From Dugong dugon (lineage: Eukaryota; Chordata; Mammalia; Sirenia; Dugongidae): a stretch of 64,000 bases of DNA. The DNA lies in NCBI GenBank assembly GCA_030035585.1, contig CM057467.1, positions 68,312,941 to 68,376,940 of the forward strand, in the 5' to 3' direction. The notes beneath the pieces are model-generated. The model saw nothing but the letters and a program-made list of their open reading frames with translations. It did no database searches and was not told the origin of the DNA. This document shows, piece after piece, positions 24,346 through 35,708 of this stretch (positions within the stretch are counted from its first letter, which is position 1; every line of letters begins with the position of its first letter). The position numbers were made by a program, and so were the translations under genes.

Positions 24346-24867
24346 GCCATCTAAGAGTCATTTTTGTCTCATATTGATCTTCTCCACACCTGTACGATCC
24401 TTGAGGATGAGGATATTATTTGTCATCACTTTATTTTCAGTGTCCAGTACCTGGAAAATATTTAATTTATATTTGTTTAATTAATTCTAACTTTAGTGCT
24501 TTGTTCACAAAGGGGAGAAAATGAGTGTGCAAGGCCCCTTACAGGGCACTGGCGGGGAAAATAAGTATTAGACAGTCCCTTGCCTCAAGTATTTATAGTG
24601 TAGTTATGTCTACCAGACATAAATAAGTAGAAATGAGTAAACTGATTGATTTTCAAATGAGCACTACAGATGAAAAATTTTGTGGACACCCATAATTAGA
24701 AAGAGTTCCTGTGGTTTATGTGTCATATACGGTGTTCTTTAGATACATTGTCTCTGATCCTCTCAATACCCTGCGGCTAGTAAATACTGGAACTAGAATT
24801 GGAAGTCTGTCTCCAAAGTCTGTGGTCTTTACACTGGATGGAGTAAGCTGGCTTTTGCCAAGTTTGG

Positions 24868-24915
24868 CTAGAAAAGAACACTGGATTTGGAGTCAAAACA
24901 CTGAGGTTCAAGAAG
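24868..24915 (+). mobile_element. MIR fragment
   Basis: AAAGAACACTGGATTTGGAG followed by TCAAAACACTGAGGTTCAAG matches the start of MIR. The rest is lost. Confidence 0.55.
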
Positions 24916-25629
24916 GTATTCAGAAATCAGATGGAAAGGATGAGATTAGAATGTCTTTTGAGTGTCAAGCTAAAGGGTTTGGAATTCTTCCTACAGGCTG
25001 TGAAGACTTACCAAAGGCTTTTGAGCAGAAAATAACAAACCATGCTCTAGAATGATTAATCTTGTAGCTAAATGCAGACTATCTCAGGGGAAACCCAGAG
25101 TTGGTGAGTTCAATTTGGTAACTCTTAGATTAGCTAAGGTGTGCGATAACAACCTAAATTAGGTATAAATAACGTGAATGGAAAGGAATATGCAGAAGGA
25201 TGTGAAAGATTTTGAAGGACAAGGCAACAGGACTTGGTGACTGTGTGGAGTCCTGGTTTAAAAACCAACAGCTGAGGAAATGTTCTTTGGTCCCTGGCCC
25301 TTCTCTTAACTCCAGAAATTCCAGGGAATTTTTGAGCATATCTCTACATCTAAAATTAAGTACTAGGAAAATACTTGCCCTAGGAAAATCTCAGACCGTA
25401 TCGAAGAATACTGTCTTTGGTTTTTCAAATTATTTTATCCAAGTAGCATTATTGTTGCCCTTATTTGCACATACATGTGGTCTTTTAGTGTAGATATGAA
25501 AGGTCACATAACCTTTTTTTTTTCAATGAACTATTTTTAGAATTAGTTGTAATGGAAATTTCAAACCTTTGATATAATTTGATGTATTCTTCTAGAGATA
25601 GCCTATGTTTATTCAAGGCTATGCATATC

Positions 25630-26330
25630 TTTTCATATATTTATTTATTATACAAATGGTAGTTTATTATTCTCAATGTTCTGCACCTACTTTCTTCAGT
25701 TATCAGTAGCTCCTTTCAATAATCTGCCTTGTTCTTTTTAAAATGTATGCTGTTTAGTGTATAGATGGATGTATTTTATTTAACCTTCTACCGATAAACG
25801 TTTAGATTGTATCCACTCTTTTACAGTAAATTTTTGAAAAATTATTTTGCAAACAGTGTTGCACTGAATATTATTGTATACTGTTAGTTTTGTACATGAG
25901 CAAATATAGTGATGCCATACCATACCATACCGAATGCCGGCGAGTCGATTCCAACTCATAGTAACCCAATAGGACAGAGTAGAACTGCCCTCATAGAATT
26001 TCCAAGGAGCAGCTGGTAGATTTGAACTGCCGACCTTTTGGTTAGCAGCCGTGGCTCTTAACCACTACGCCACGAGAGTTTCCAGATATAGTGAGTGATA
26101 GGACTCTAGAATTAGTCCAGCGGAAATATGTATTTTATATTTTGATTGATAAATTGCTCTCTGTAGAGGTTGTACCAATTTATGTTTCTGTAGAGGTTGT
26201 ACCAATTTATGTTTCTACCAGCAATATGTGAGGGTGCTATTTCTTATGAAGCAGCTGTCCGAGTGTGTTATCAGACTTTTTGATTTTTGCCAACTTTAAT
26301 TTGATTTATTACCTTTTTGATTAAAAAAAA
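25630..26330 (-). mobile_element. Old L1 ORF2 fragment, antisense, split by a SINE
   Basis: Reads as ancient L1 3' sequence (TTTAGATTGTATCCACTC..., GTTGTACCAATTTATGTTTC, ACCAGCAATATGTGAGGGTG). The SINE at 25913-26085 interrupts it. A perfect 27-bp tandem duplication lies at 26161-26214. Confidence 0.65.
25913..26085 (-). mobile_element. Afrotherian SINE, antisense, with 9-bp target duplication
   Basis: GGCGAGTCGATTCCAACTCA to the tRNA-like head TTAACCACTACGCCACGAGA. Flanked by atatagtga (25904-25912 and 26086-26094). Confidence 0.9.
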
Positions 26331-27012
26331 CTAATGAAAGGAGAAAAAAAAAAATGCCTTACTGTATTAAGAGAAGCAAATCTGTTTTGAAGGGCACTGA
26401 GAAGAGAACTGACTTGAGGCTTTTGGGCTCCCACCCATCTTGTGTTCTTTCTGCTTCCACTCTGAAGTGAGGATCTTGGGAATTAACCCTATGGTGTTAA
26501 AAAAAAAAAAAAAAAATTCTTCCTCAGACTGTGAGCTGATACAGCCAGCTTACATCTTCCATCCAGAAGACCAAACTGTTTCTACCATCCCGTGGTATCC
26601 AACAAGTGGAGTACATTCTTAAAATGATCTACTAATTCCATCAACCACAAAGCCAGACTAAAATTGCACTATTTTTTTCAGCCTGTAAATATTTGTTAAG
26701 CCTCTCTTTTGGTGAAGAGTACTATGCTAGTGCTATTTGACTTACAAAGTTATTTCTGTTTTGCCTTTCAGCAAAATGAATTTACAAGATACTTCCAAAT
26801 GGGAAAAACAAAGTTCTACCATAATAAATGCCATCAAAATAATGTGAATTTGAAAGCTAGCTATGTTAAAAGCAAATTGCAGTTGTTAGAAGGATACATT
26901 TTAAGTCAAATCATAAAGAATATAAAAAACCTGTGAAATGTGAATCCAATTATCATTTTGTTCATAATTTTAAAATAGTTTTAATGTGAGTCAGATGCTG
27001 CTGTTTAACTTG
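26331..27012. other. Unassigned intronic stretch
   Basis: A-runs near 26498-26516 and AT-rich sequence. No coding or repeat call. Confidence 0.45.
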
Positions 27013-27178
27013 ATGATGTTGTTGTTGGTTGACATTGAGTCAATTCCAACTCATGGCAACCCCATTTGTGCAAAGCAGAACTGCTCCCTGGGGATTTCAA
27101 GGCTGTCACCTTTCAAAAGCAAACTGTCAGGCCAGTCTTCCAAGGTGCCTCTGGATGGGTTTGAACCACTAGCGTGAT
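27013..27178 (-). mobile_element. Afrotherian SINE (older subtype), antisense, partial
   Basis: GTTGGTTGACATTGAGTCAA, then CATGGCAACCCCATTTGTGC and AAGGTGCCTCTGGATGGGTT. The tRNA-like head is damaged. Confidence 0.8.
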
Positions 27179-27684
27179 GATAGGATCAGACTAACAACAA
27201 TATCTAACACTCATATAATATGTTATTAAGTCAACTAATATAGTGAAACTTGTGAGAGCCCAAACTCAACAGGACTGCCTTGTTTTTCCGAGTCTCAAGT
27301 TTTCCGCCTTTGACAGGATGCAGTCTTACCACTTTTCTGTCAGTCTCTGTAAGTGGAAAGTATTTGAGTTTTCCTTCTCTGACAGGTTTCTGCCTTACAC
27401 AGGTTCTGGCTTTCGCAGGTTTTGCTGTATTTAAATAGTGCTTTTCTCTTGTACATGTTATTTCACTGGTGTTTTTCATAATGTTAGACCACTAGACAGC
27501 GTTTATGAAAAGGACTAACTCATCTTATTAGCTATAAGTAATTCAAGGAGAAAGAGAAAGACAAATAACACTTTTTAAATGTCAAGTATATTTCTGGCAT
27601 TACATCAAGTTCCTTTCAGGAACTTTTGAAGTAGGAACTAGCTTGCCTTGAGGAGGGCAAAAGCCACGTCTCAGTTGTACATTG

Positions 27685-27880
27685 TTGTACAATACCTGGC
27701 ACATTCCCGGGCACATGGTAGGTGCTCCAGAAATATTTGTTGAATGATTGTTATTATATTTAGATAAGGAAACTAGGCTCAGACAGAAAGACTTATCAAA
27801 AGCCACACAGTAAGAGGCAGAGCTAGATTTTAAACAAGGACTGTTTGGCTGTAAAGTAAATACTATTTGCACACACCACA
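27685..27880. mobile_element. L2 3' end followed by antisense MIR
   Basis: GGGCACATGGTAGGTGCTCC then AAATATTTGTTGAATGATT is the L2 3' end on +. From about 27762, GATAAGGAAACTAGGCTCAG and AAGCCACACAGTAAGAGGCA is MIR read in reverse. Confidence 0.7.
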
Positions 27881-28149
27881 CTGACTCTTGAGTTTGGCTT
27901 TTGAGAAAAGGTACCAGAATTTTGACTACTGTTCTGAAGTTAGAGTACGCTTTTTATTAGGTTAAAAGACAGGTGTCAAGAATGAGCATCACACTAAAGT
28001 CAAGCATCCTTGCCATTTCTTGTTGGCCATTCTTTCCCAGACAACCATTTATATTCCTGGGAGTAGGAAAATGACATTTACTGATAACCTATTATTAGCA
28101 AGCACTATGCAGTACTTATCTTTTTATATTTAATAAATTAAGTTCAATA

Positions 28150-29140
28150 CTTAATTTGTTTTTATTAAATATTGCATAGACATTACATAAAATAACCTGT
28201 GTAGATAGTATAAGGGTTAAACCTGTACCCACTACTAAACTTAAGAAGTAGAACATTATTAGTACCTTCTCCATTCCATCTCCCTCCCTTTTCCCACTAC
28301 CCTGAATTACTATTACTGTGTTGTTTTTAAAAATAGTTTTATCATGCGAAAGTACCCCTAGACAAAATATTGTCCGCTACCCCAAATTTTGTATTTATTA
28401 TTCCTGTGGTGTTTTAAAAATAGTTTTATCAGGTGAGTGTACCCCTAGGTGAAATATTGTTCAATTTTGCATGTTTTTTAACTTATACAAATGGAATCAT
28501 ACGATATGTTCTGTATGAACTTTTTTCCCCTCCGCAATACTGTGTTCTAATTAAGTGGGAATCTCTAGGGATGGGACTCAGGCGTTAGTATTTTATAAAG
28601 CTCTCCAGGTGATTCCAGTAAGCCTTCAAGGGTGTATACAGAGTAGTAGAAGTGTATGCTCATAACTTCAACTTTACTTGTTGTTAGGTGCCATCGAGTC
28701 GATTTCAACTCATGGCAACCCTGTGTAACAGAGCAGAACTACCCCATACTAGATAAAGCTAAAATTTTACAGGAAGGGAAGAATAAATTTTAACTCCCAC
28801 CAGCAGATATGCTGTTCCACATCCTTGTCAACACATAATATTTTCAGTCTCTTTAAATTTTGCCAATCTCATCAGTATAAAATGAGATCTCAATGTGGTT
28901 TTAATTTCCTTTTCTCTGATCACTAGTGAAATTAAGAATCTTTTCCTATGGATATTAACTACTCATTTCCTCTTCCATAATGTTTTCTAGTGACTTGTCT
29001 TTTCATATCAGTATGTTATTATACTTTGGATACTAATCCTTTCTTGAGTATGTTGTTGCAAATGTCCCAGTATATCCCTCCTTGCCTTTTCTCTCAAAAT
29101 TATCTTTGATGAACAAAGTTCTTAACTTTAATGTAGCCTG
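28150..29140 (-). mobile_element. Old L1M 3' UTR and ORF2 end, antisense
   Basis: 28150-28500 is L1M 3' UTR-like and contains an ~87-bp degenerate duplication (TTTTAAAAATAGTTTTATCA at 28326 and 28412). From 28770 the ORF2 3' region follows (CTCCCACCAGCAGATATGC, ATGTGGTTTTAATTTCC). It is split by the SINE at 28677. Confidence 0.7.
28677..28748 (-). mobile_element. Afrotherian SINE fragment, antisense
   Basis: TTGTTAGGTGCCATCGAGTC then CATGGCAACCCTGTGTAACA. Only the tail half is present. Confidence 0.78.
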
Positions 29141-29261
29141 TTTCAGAAGATAAAACTGACACATGAAATGGAAGACAGAATAATTAAATGTTTAATTGGG
29201 TTTCACCTTTTATAAGAGTAATTACACAAGTAATTTATACAGAATTATTAAATATCAAATT

Positions 29262-29275
29262 GTGGTTTACTTTTT
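29262..29275. repeat. Target-site duplication, left, of L1 copy A
   Basis: gtggtttacttttt, repeated exactly at 37347-37360. The last Ts merge with the poly-T tail. Confidence 0.88.
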
Positions 29276-30451
29276 TTTTTCTTTATATTTTCTTGTACTT
29301 CAGGTGAAGGCTTACAGTACAAATAGTTTCTCATAAAACAGTAGTACACATGTTGTTTTATGACATTGGTTAACAACCCCACAAAATATTAATCCTCTAA
29401 CTTCTCAACCTTTTATTTTTGTGAAGATACTCATAGCCAAAGATACACCATTTCAAAAATTTCTACATGCACAATTCAGTGACATTGACTACGCTCTTCC
29501 AATTGTGCTGTTATTCTCACTTAAGATGAAGACTTACAGAACAAAATAGTTTCTCATTTAACAGTTACTACAAATGTTGCCCTGTGACAATGGTTAACAA
29601 TCTCACAACACATCAACAATATCCTTACTCAACCTTGGGTTCCCCATCACCAGCTTCCTTATCCCCTTCTTCTTTCTGGCCCTTGTCACTGGACTCCTGT
29701 ACCTCGTTAGTCTCATTTGGTTTTATGGGGCTGTCCACTCCCAGGCTGAACAGTGAACCTCAGAGGTAACTTCACCACTGAGCTAAAAGGGTGTCTGGGG
29801 GCCATGCTCTCGAGGTTTCTCCAGTCTCCTTTAGGCCAGTAAATCTGGTCTTTTTTTTTTTTTTGTGAGTTAGAATTATGCTCTACATCCTTCTACAGCT
29901 CTGTCCAGAACTCTCTGTTGTGATCCTGGTCAGAGCAGTCAGTGGTGGTAGCCGGGCAGCATCTAGCTGTACTGGACTCAGTCCGGTGGAGGCCTTGGTA
30001 GCTGTGGACAATTAGTCCTTCGGACTAATCTTTTCCTTGTATCCTGTTCTCTTCATTGTGTCTTGCTCCCGAAGGGATGATACCAGTGGAGTATCTTAGA
30101 TGGCCGCTCACAGGCTTTTGAGACCCCAGACACTACTCACCAAGGTAGAATGTAGAGCACTGTCTTTATAAGCTGTGTCATCCCAACTGAGCTAGATGTT
30201 CCCCGAGACCATGGTCCCCAGAGCCCTCCACCAAGCAATTCAGTCCCTCAGGCAGTTTGGATGTGTCTGTGGGGCTTCCATGACCTTTCCTTGTACAAGT
30301 TGTGCTAGTTTCCCCTGTATTGTGTATTGTCTCACCCTTCACTCAAGATACCACTTACCTATTGCTTATTTAGTATTTCCCCCCCACCCCTCCCATCCCT
30401 GGTAACCAACAAAGATTGTTACATTTTGTGTGTGAACTTTCTCATGGGTTT

Positions 30452-33400
30452 TTACAATAGAGGTCTCATACAATATTTGTCCTTTTGTGATTGACTTATT
30501 TCACTCAGCATAATGTCCTCCAGTTTCATCCATGTTATGAGATGCTTCACGGATTCATTGTTGTTCTTTCTCGTTGCATAGTACTCCATTGTGTGTATGT
30601 ACCATAGTTTGTTTATCCATTCATCTGTTGATGGGCATCTAGGTTGTTGCCATCGTTTTGCTATTGTGAACAATGCTGCCATGAACATAGGTGTGCATAT
30701 GTCTATTCAAGTGACGACTCTTATTTCTCTAGGATATATTCCTAGGAGTGGGATTGCTGGATCGAATGGTATGTCTATTTCTAGCTTTCTGAGGAAGCGC
30801 CATATCATTTTCCAAAATGGTTGTATCATTTTGCATTTCCACCAGCAGTACATAAGTGTTCCGATCTTCCCGCAGCCCCTCCAGCATTTGTTATTTGCAG
30901 TGTTTTTGATTCATGCCAGTAATGCCGGGGTGAGATGGGATCTCATTGTGGTTTTAATTTGCATTTCTCTAATGGCTAGTGATCACGAGCATTTCCTCAT
31001 GTGTCTGTTGGCCATTTGAATGTCTTCTTTGGTGAAGTGTCCATTCATTTCCTTTGCCCGTTTTTTAATAGGATTATTTGTCTTCTTGTTGTAGAGGTGT
31101 TGGATTTTCTTGTAGATTATGGAGATTAGACCTTTGTCTGACTTCTACTGTCCAAAAATTTCTTCCCCGTCTCTAGGTTCTCTTTTTACTCTTTTGGTGA
31201 AGTCTTTTGAAGAGCATAGATGTTTGATTTTTAGAAGATCCCAGTTATCTAGCTTATCTATTGGGTTTTGTGCATTGATGGTTATGGTTTGTATCCTGTT
31301 AATGCCATGTATTAAGGCCTGAAGTGTTGGTCCTATTTTTTCTTCTATGAAGTGTATAGTTTTAGGCTTTATATTCAGGTCTTTGATCCATTTTGAAGTA
31401 GTTTTTGTATACGGTGTGAGGTATGGGTCCTGTTCCATTTTTTTGCAAATGGATATCCAGTTTTGCCAGCACCATTTGTTACAAAGACTGTCTTTTCCCC
31501 ATTTGGTGGACTTTGGGCCCTTGTTGAAGATCAGGTGACCGTAGGTGGATGGATTTACATCTGGATTCTCAATTCTGTTCCATTGGTCACTGTATTTGTC
31601 GTTGTACCAGTACCAGACTGTTTTGACTACTGTAGCTGTATAGTAGGTTCTGAAGTCAGGTAGTGTGAGTCCTCCAACTTTATTCTTCTTCTTCAGTAGT
31701 GCTTTACTTATTCGGGGCTTCTTCCCTTTCCATATAAAGTTAATGATTACTTTTTCCAACTCTTTGAAGAATGTTGTTGGTATTTGGATCGGGATTGCGT
31801 TCTATTTGTAAATTGCTTTGGGTAGAATTGACATTTTCACAATGTTGAGTCTGCCTATCCATGAGCATGGTATGTTTATGTAGATTTATGTAGATCCCTT
31901 TGGGTTTCATGCAGTAGTGTTTTATAGTTTCCTTTGTATAGGTCTTTTACATCCCCGGTCAGATTTATTCCTAGGTATTTCATCTTTTTAGGGGCTAGTG
32001 AAAATAGTATTGTTTTTCTGATTTCCTCTTCATCATTCTCCTTACTGGTGTATAGGAATCCAACTGATTTTTGAATGTTTATCTTGTATTCTGCTACTCT
32101 ACTGAATCTTTCTATTAGTTCCCGTAGATTTCTCGTGGAGTCTTTACGGTTTTCTTTGTATAGTATCATATCATCTGCAAACAGGGACAGTTTAACTTCT
32201 TCATTACCAATTTGGATGCCCTTTATTTCTTTTTCTTGCCTTATTGCTCTAGCTAGAACATCCAGCACAATGTTAAATAGGAGTGGTGATAAAGGGCATT
32301 CTTGTCTTGTTCCTGTTTTCAAGGGGAATGTTTTCAGCCTCCCTCCATTAAGAATGATGTTGGCCGTTGGTTTTGCATAGATGCCCTTTATTATGTTGAG
32401 AAATTTCCCTTCTATACCTATTTTATTGAGAGTTTTTATCAGGAATGAGTGTTGGACTTTGTCAAATGCCTTTTCTGCATCAGTTGAGATAATCATGTGA
32501 TTCTTTTCTTTCCTTTTATTTATGTGGTGGATTACGTTGATGGATTTTCTAATGTTGAACCATCCTCGCATACCTGGTATGAATCCCACTTGGTCGTTGT
32601 GTATTATTTTATTGATATGATGCTGAAGTCTATTGGCTAGAATTTTGTTGAGAATTTTTGCATCTATATTCATGAGAGATATTGGTCTGTAATTTTCTTT
32701 TTTTGTGACCTCTTTCCCTGGTTTGGTATCAGCGTTATGCTGGCTTCACAGAATGAATTTGGAAGTGTTGCTTCCTCTTCTATGCTCTGAAATAGCTTGA
32801 GTAGTACTGGTACAAGCTCTTCTGTAAATGTTTTGTAGAATTCTCCAGTGAAGCCATCTGGGCCAGGGCTTTTTTTGGTTGGGGTTTTTTTTTATTACCT
32901 TTTCAATCTCTTCTCTTGTGATGGGTCTGTTCAGATTTTCAACATCACTTTGTTACAGTTTGGGTAGGCTGTGTGTTTCTAGAAATTTATCCATTTCCTC
33001 TAGGTTTTCAAATTTGTTGGAGTATAGTTTTTCATAATATTCTGTTAGAATCCTTTTTATTTCAGTTGGGTCTGTTGTTGTGTACCCCATTTCATTTCTT
33101 ATTTGGGTTATTTGTATCCTCTCCTTTTTTTCTTTTGTCAGTCTGGCCAGTGGTTTGTTGATTTTGTTGAGTCTTTCAAAGAACCAACTTTTGGTTTTGT
33201 TGATTCTCTCTATTGTTTTTCTGTTCTCTATTGCATTTATTTCTGCTCTGATCTTTACTATTTCCTTTCTTCCGGTGGTTGTGGGCTTTTTTTGCTGTTC
33301 TCTTTCTATTTGTTTGAGTTCTGTAGTTAGTGTCTTCATTTTGTCCCTTTCTTCCTTTTTGATATGTGCATCTATTGCTATAAATTGTCCTCTGAGGACT

Positions 33401-34251
33401 GCCTTTGCTGTGTCCCATTTGATTCTAGGAATTTTTTGATTCCATCTCTGATTTCTTCTATTACCCGCCGATGTGTAAGCAGGTTATTGTTCAGTTTCCA
33501 TGTAGTTGATTTTTTTTCCTTGCTCTTTCTATTGTTAATTTCTACCTTGATGGCATTGTGGTCAGAGAAGATACTTTGAATTATCTCAACGTTTTGGATC
33601 TTGTTGAGGATTGCTCTGTGGCCTAAGATGTGGTCTATGCTGGAGAACGTTCCATGTGCATTGGAAAAGAACATGTACTTTGCAGCGGTTGGATGGAGTG
33701 TTCTATATACGCCTGTGAGGTCAAGTTGGCTGATTGTGCCCTTTAGGTCTTCTGTATCTTTGCTGAGTTTCTTCTTAGTTGTTCTGTCCTTTAGTGAGAG
33801 TGGTGTGTTGAAGTCTCCTACTATTATTGTGGAACTGTCAGTTTCTCTTTTCAGTGTTGTTCGAGTTTGTTTTATGTATTTTGGAGCCCTGTCATTGGGT
33901 GCGTGCATAGATGTTTATTATGGTTATGTCTTCGTGATGGATCGTCCCCTTAATCATTATATAGTGTCCCTCTTTGTCTTTTATGGTAGATTTTGTTTTA
34001 AAGTCTATTTTATCTGAGATTAGAATTGCCACTCTTGCTCTTTTTTGGTAGTTGTTAGCTTGATACATTTTTTTCCAACCTTTGACTTTTAATAAATTCA
34101 CATCTTTGTTTCTAAGGTGTGTCTCTTGTAGACAGCATATTGATGGATCCTGTTTTCTTATCCATTCTGTCACTGTCTGTCTCTTTATGGGTGCATTGAG
34201 TCCATTCACATTCAGTGTAATTATTGATAGATGTGGGTTTGTTGTTGTCAT
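30452..34251 (-). pseudogene. L1 copy A ORF2 (endonuclease / reverse transcriptase), disabled
   Basis: ORF2p nicks target DNA and reverse-transcribes the element. The endonuclease start reads SIITLNVNGLNAPIKRQTVT with CLQETH. The RT keeps FADDMILY near 32160. The C-terminal cysteine region lies near 30870. Disabling changes: a GCAC tandem duplication at 33899-33906 (frameshift), a frame loss near 33420, a TAA at 32953-32955, a TAG and a TGA in the last quarter (about 31145 and 30710). Pieces stay open at 33892-34251, 33378-33908, 32953-33339, 31876-32673 and 31145-31759. Confidence 0.88.
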
Positions 34252-34824
34252 TTTGTAGTGCTTTTTTTTGTGGTGCTGAAGTTTTCTTTGTTCTTCTTAC
34301 TCTCTTGTGCCGAGTTACTTTTGTTTGTGGATGTTTTTTTCATTTCTTTTGTTTTTGTCGAGACTTTATGTTTATCGTCTTTATTTTTATGAGTATGTTT
34401 GTTAACTTTCTTTGTGGTTACCATGAATTTTACCCTTATCTTTCTAAGTTTGAAGCAGTCTACCATTACTTGGTATCGCCTTGCCTTCCTCTCCATTAGA
34501 AGGTTCTATACCTATACCGTTCATTCCCTCTTTTATTGTTTTGATATTGTTGTCATTTATTGATTAACTGCTCTGATTCCGTGTTGTATTTCTTTTGGTT
34601 TTGGATAGTCCGCGAGAGTTCATTGCCTAGATTGGTATCTGGCTCGTACGATCCTGCGTCCTAGGTTCTGCCTGTGAGCCGAAGCCGTTTGTCCTCAGAT
34701 CGAAGAACTCCCTTTAATAATTCTTGTAAGTTTGGTTTGACTTTTACATATTCCCTTAATTTCTGTTTATCTGGAAATGACCTAATTTCACCATCAAATT
34801 TGAACAAGAGTTTTGCAGGATATA

Positions 34825-35708
34825 TTATTCTTGGCTGACAATTTTTTCTTTCAAGATTTTATATATGTCATCCCATTGCCTTCTTGCCTGCATGGTTTCT
34901 GCCGAATAATCTGAGCTTAGTCTTATTGTTTCTCCTCTGTATGTGACGTCTTGTTTTTCATGAACTGCTCTCAGGATTCTCTGTTTGTCTTTGGTTTTGG
35001 CGAGTGTGAATACGATATGCCTTGGTGATTTTCTTTTGGGATCTCTTCTATATGGGGTTCGTTGAGCTTCTTGGATGGCCAGCTTTTCATCTTTTATGAT
35101 ATTGGGGAAGTTTTCTGTCAGCAGTTCCTCAATGATCCTCTCTGTGTTTTCTGTTTTCTCCCCGTTCTGGAATTCCAATCACTCACAGATTTTTGCTTTT
35201 GATTGTGTCCCACATAACTCTCAGGGTCTCTTCATTTTTCTTTGTTCTTTTTTCTGAGTTTTCCTGAAACAGAGTTATATCCAAGTGTTTGTCTTCAATT
35301 CCACTGATCCTGTCTTCCACGGTTTCAAATCTGCTTCTCAGCCCTTCTATGACATCATCCATTTCTGAAATCTTGTTGTTTATCATTTGGATTTCTAATT
35401 GTTGTCTTTGTATAATTTCTAGTTGTGAATTTACTTTGGCATTTTGTTCCTGCATCATCTTCCTGAATTCTTCCAATTTTTTTGTCTGTATTTTCCATGA
35501 GTTTGTCTATTTTTTCCTCATGTTTGTCAGCTTTTTGCCTCAGTTCTTGGAGAATTCTGAGTATTAGAGATTTGAATTCCCTATCAGGTAGTTCTAGTGC
35601 ATTTTCTTCCACAGGAGAGTCATCTGGTGTTTTATTTTGGACGCCTACTGGAACCATCCTGTCCTGTTTTTGTAAATGTTTTGTTATTGTCTGCTGTCTT
35701 CGCGGCAT
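34825..35708 (-). pseudogene. L1 copy A ORF1 (RNA-binding chaperone), disabled
   Basis: ORF1p is the trimeric coiled-coil RNA-binding protein of L1. It starts MPRRQQTITKHLQKQDRM. A long coiled coil follows (KADKHEEKIDKLMENTDKK), then the RNA-recognition-like part and C-terminal domain (HIVFTLAKTKDKQRILRAV). It is broken by a 7-A run at 35477-35483 (frameshift), a TGA at 35183-35185 and a second frameshift just after. All three lesions recur exactly in copy B. Confidence 0.88.
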
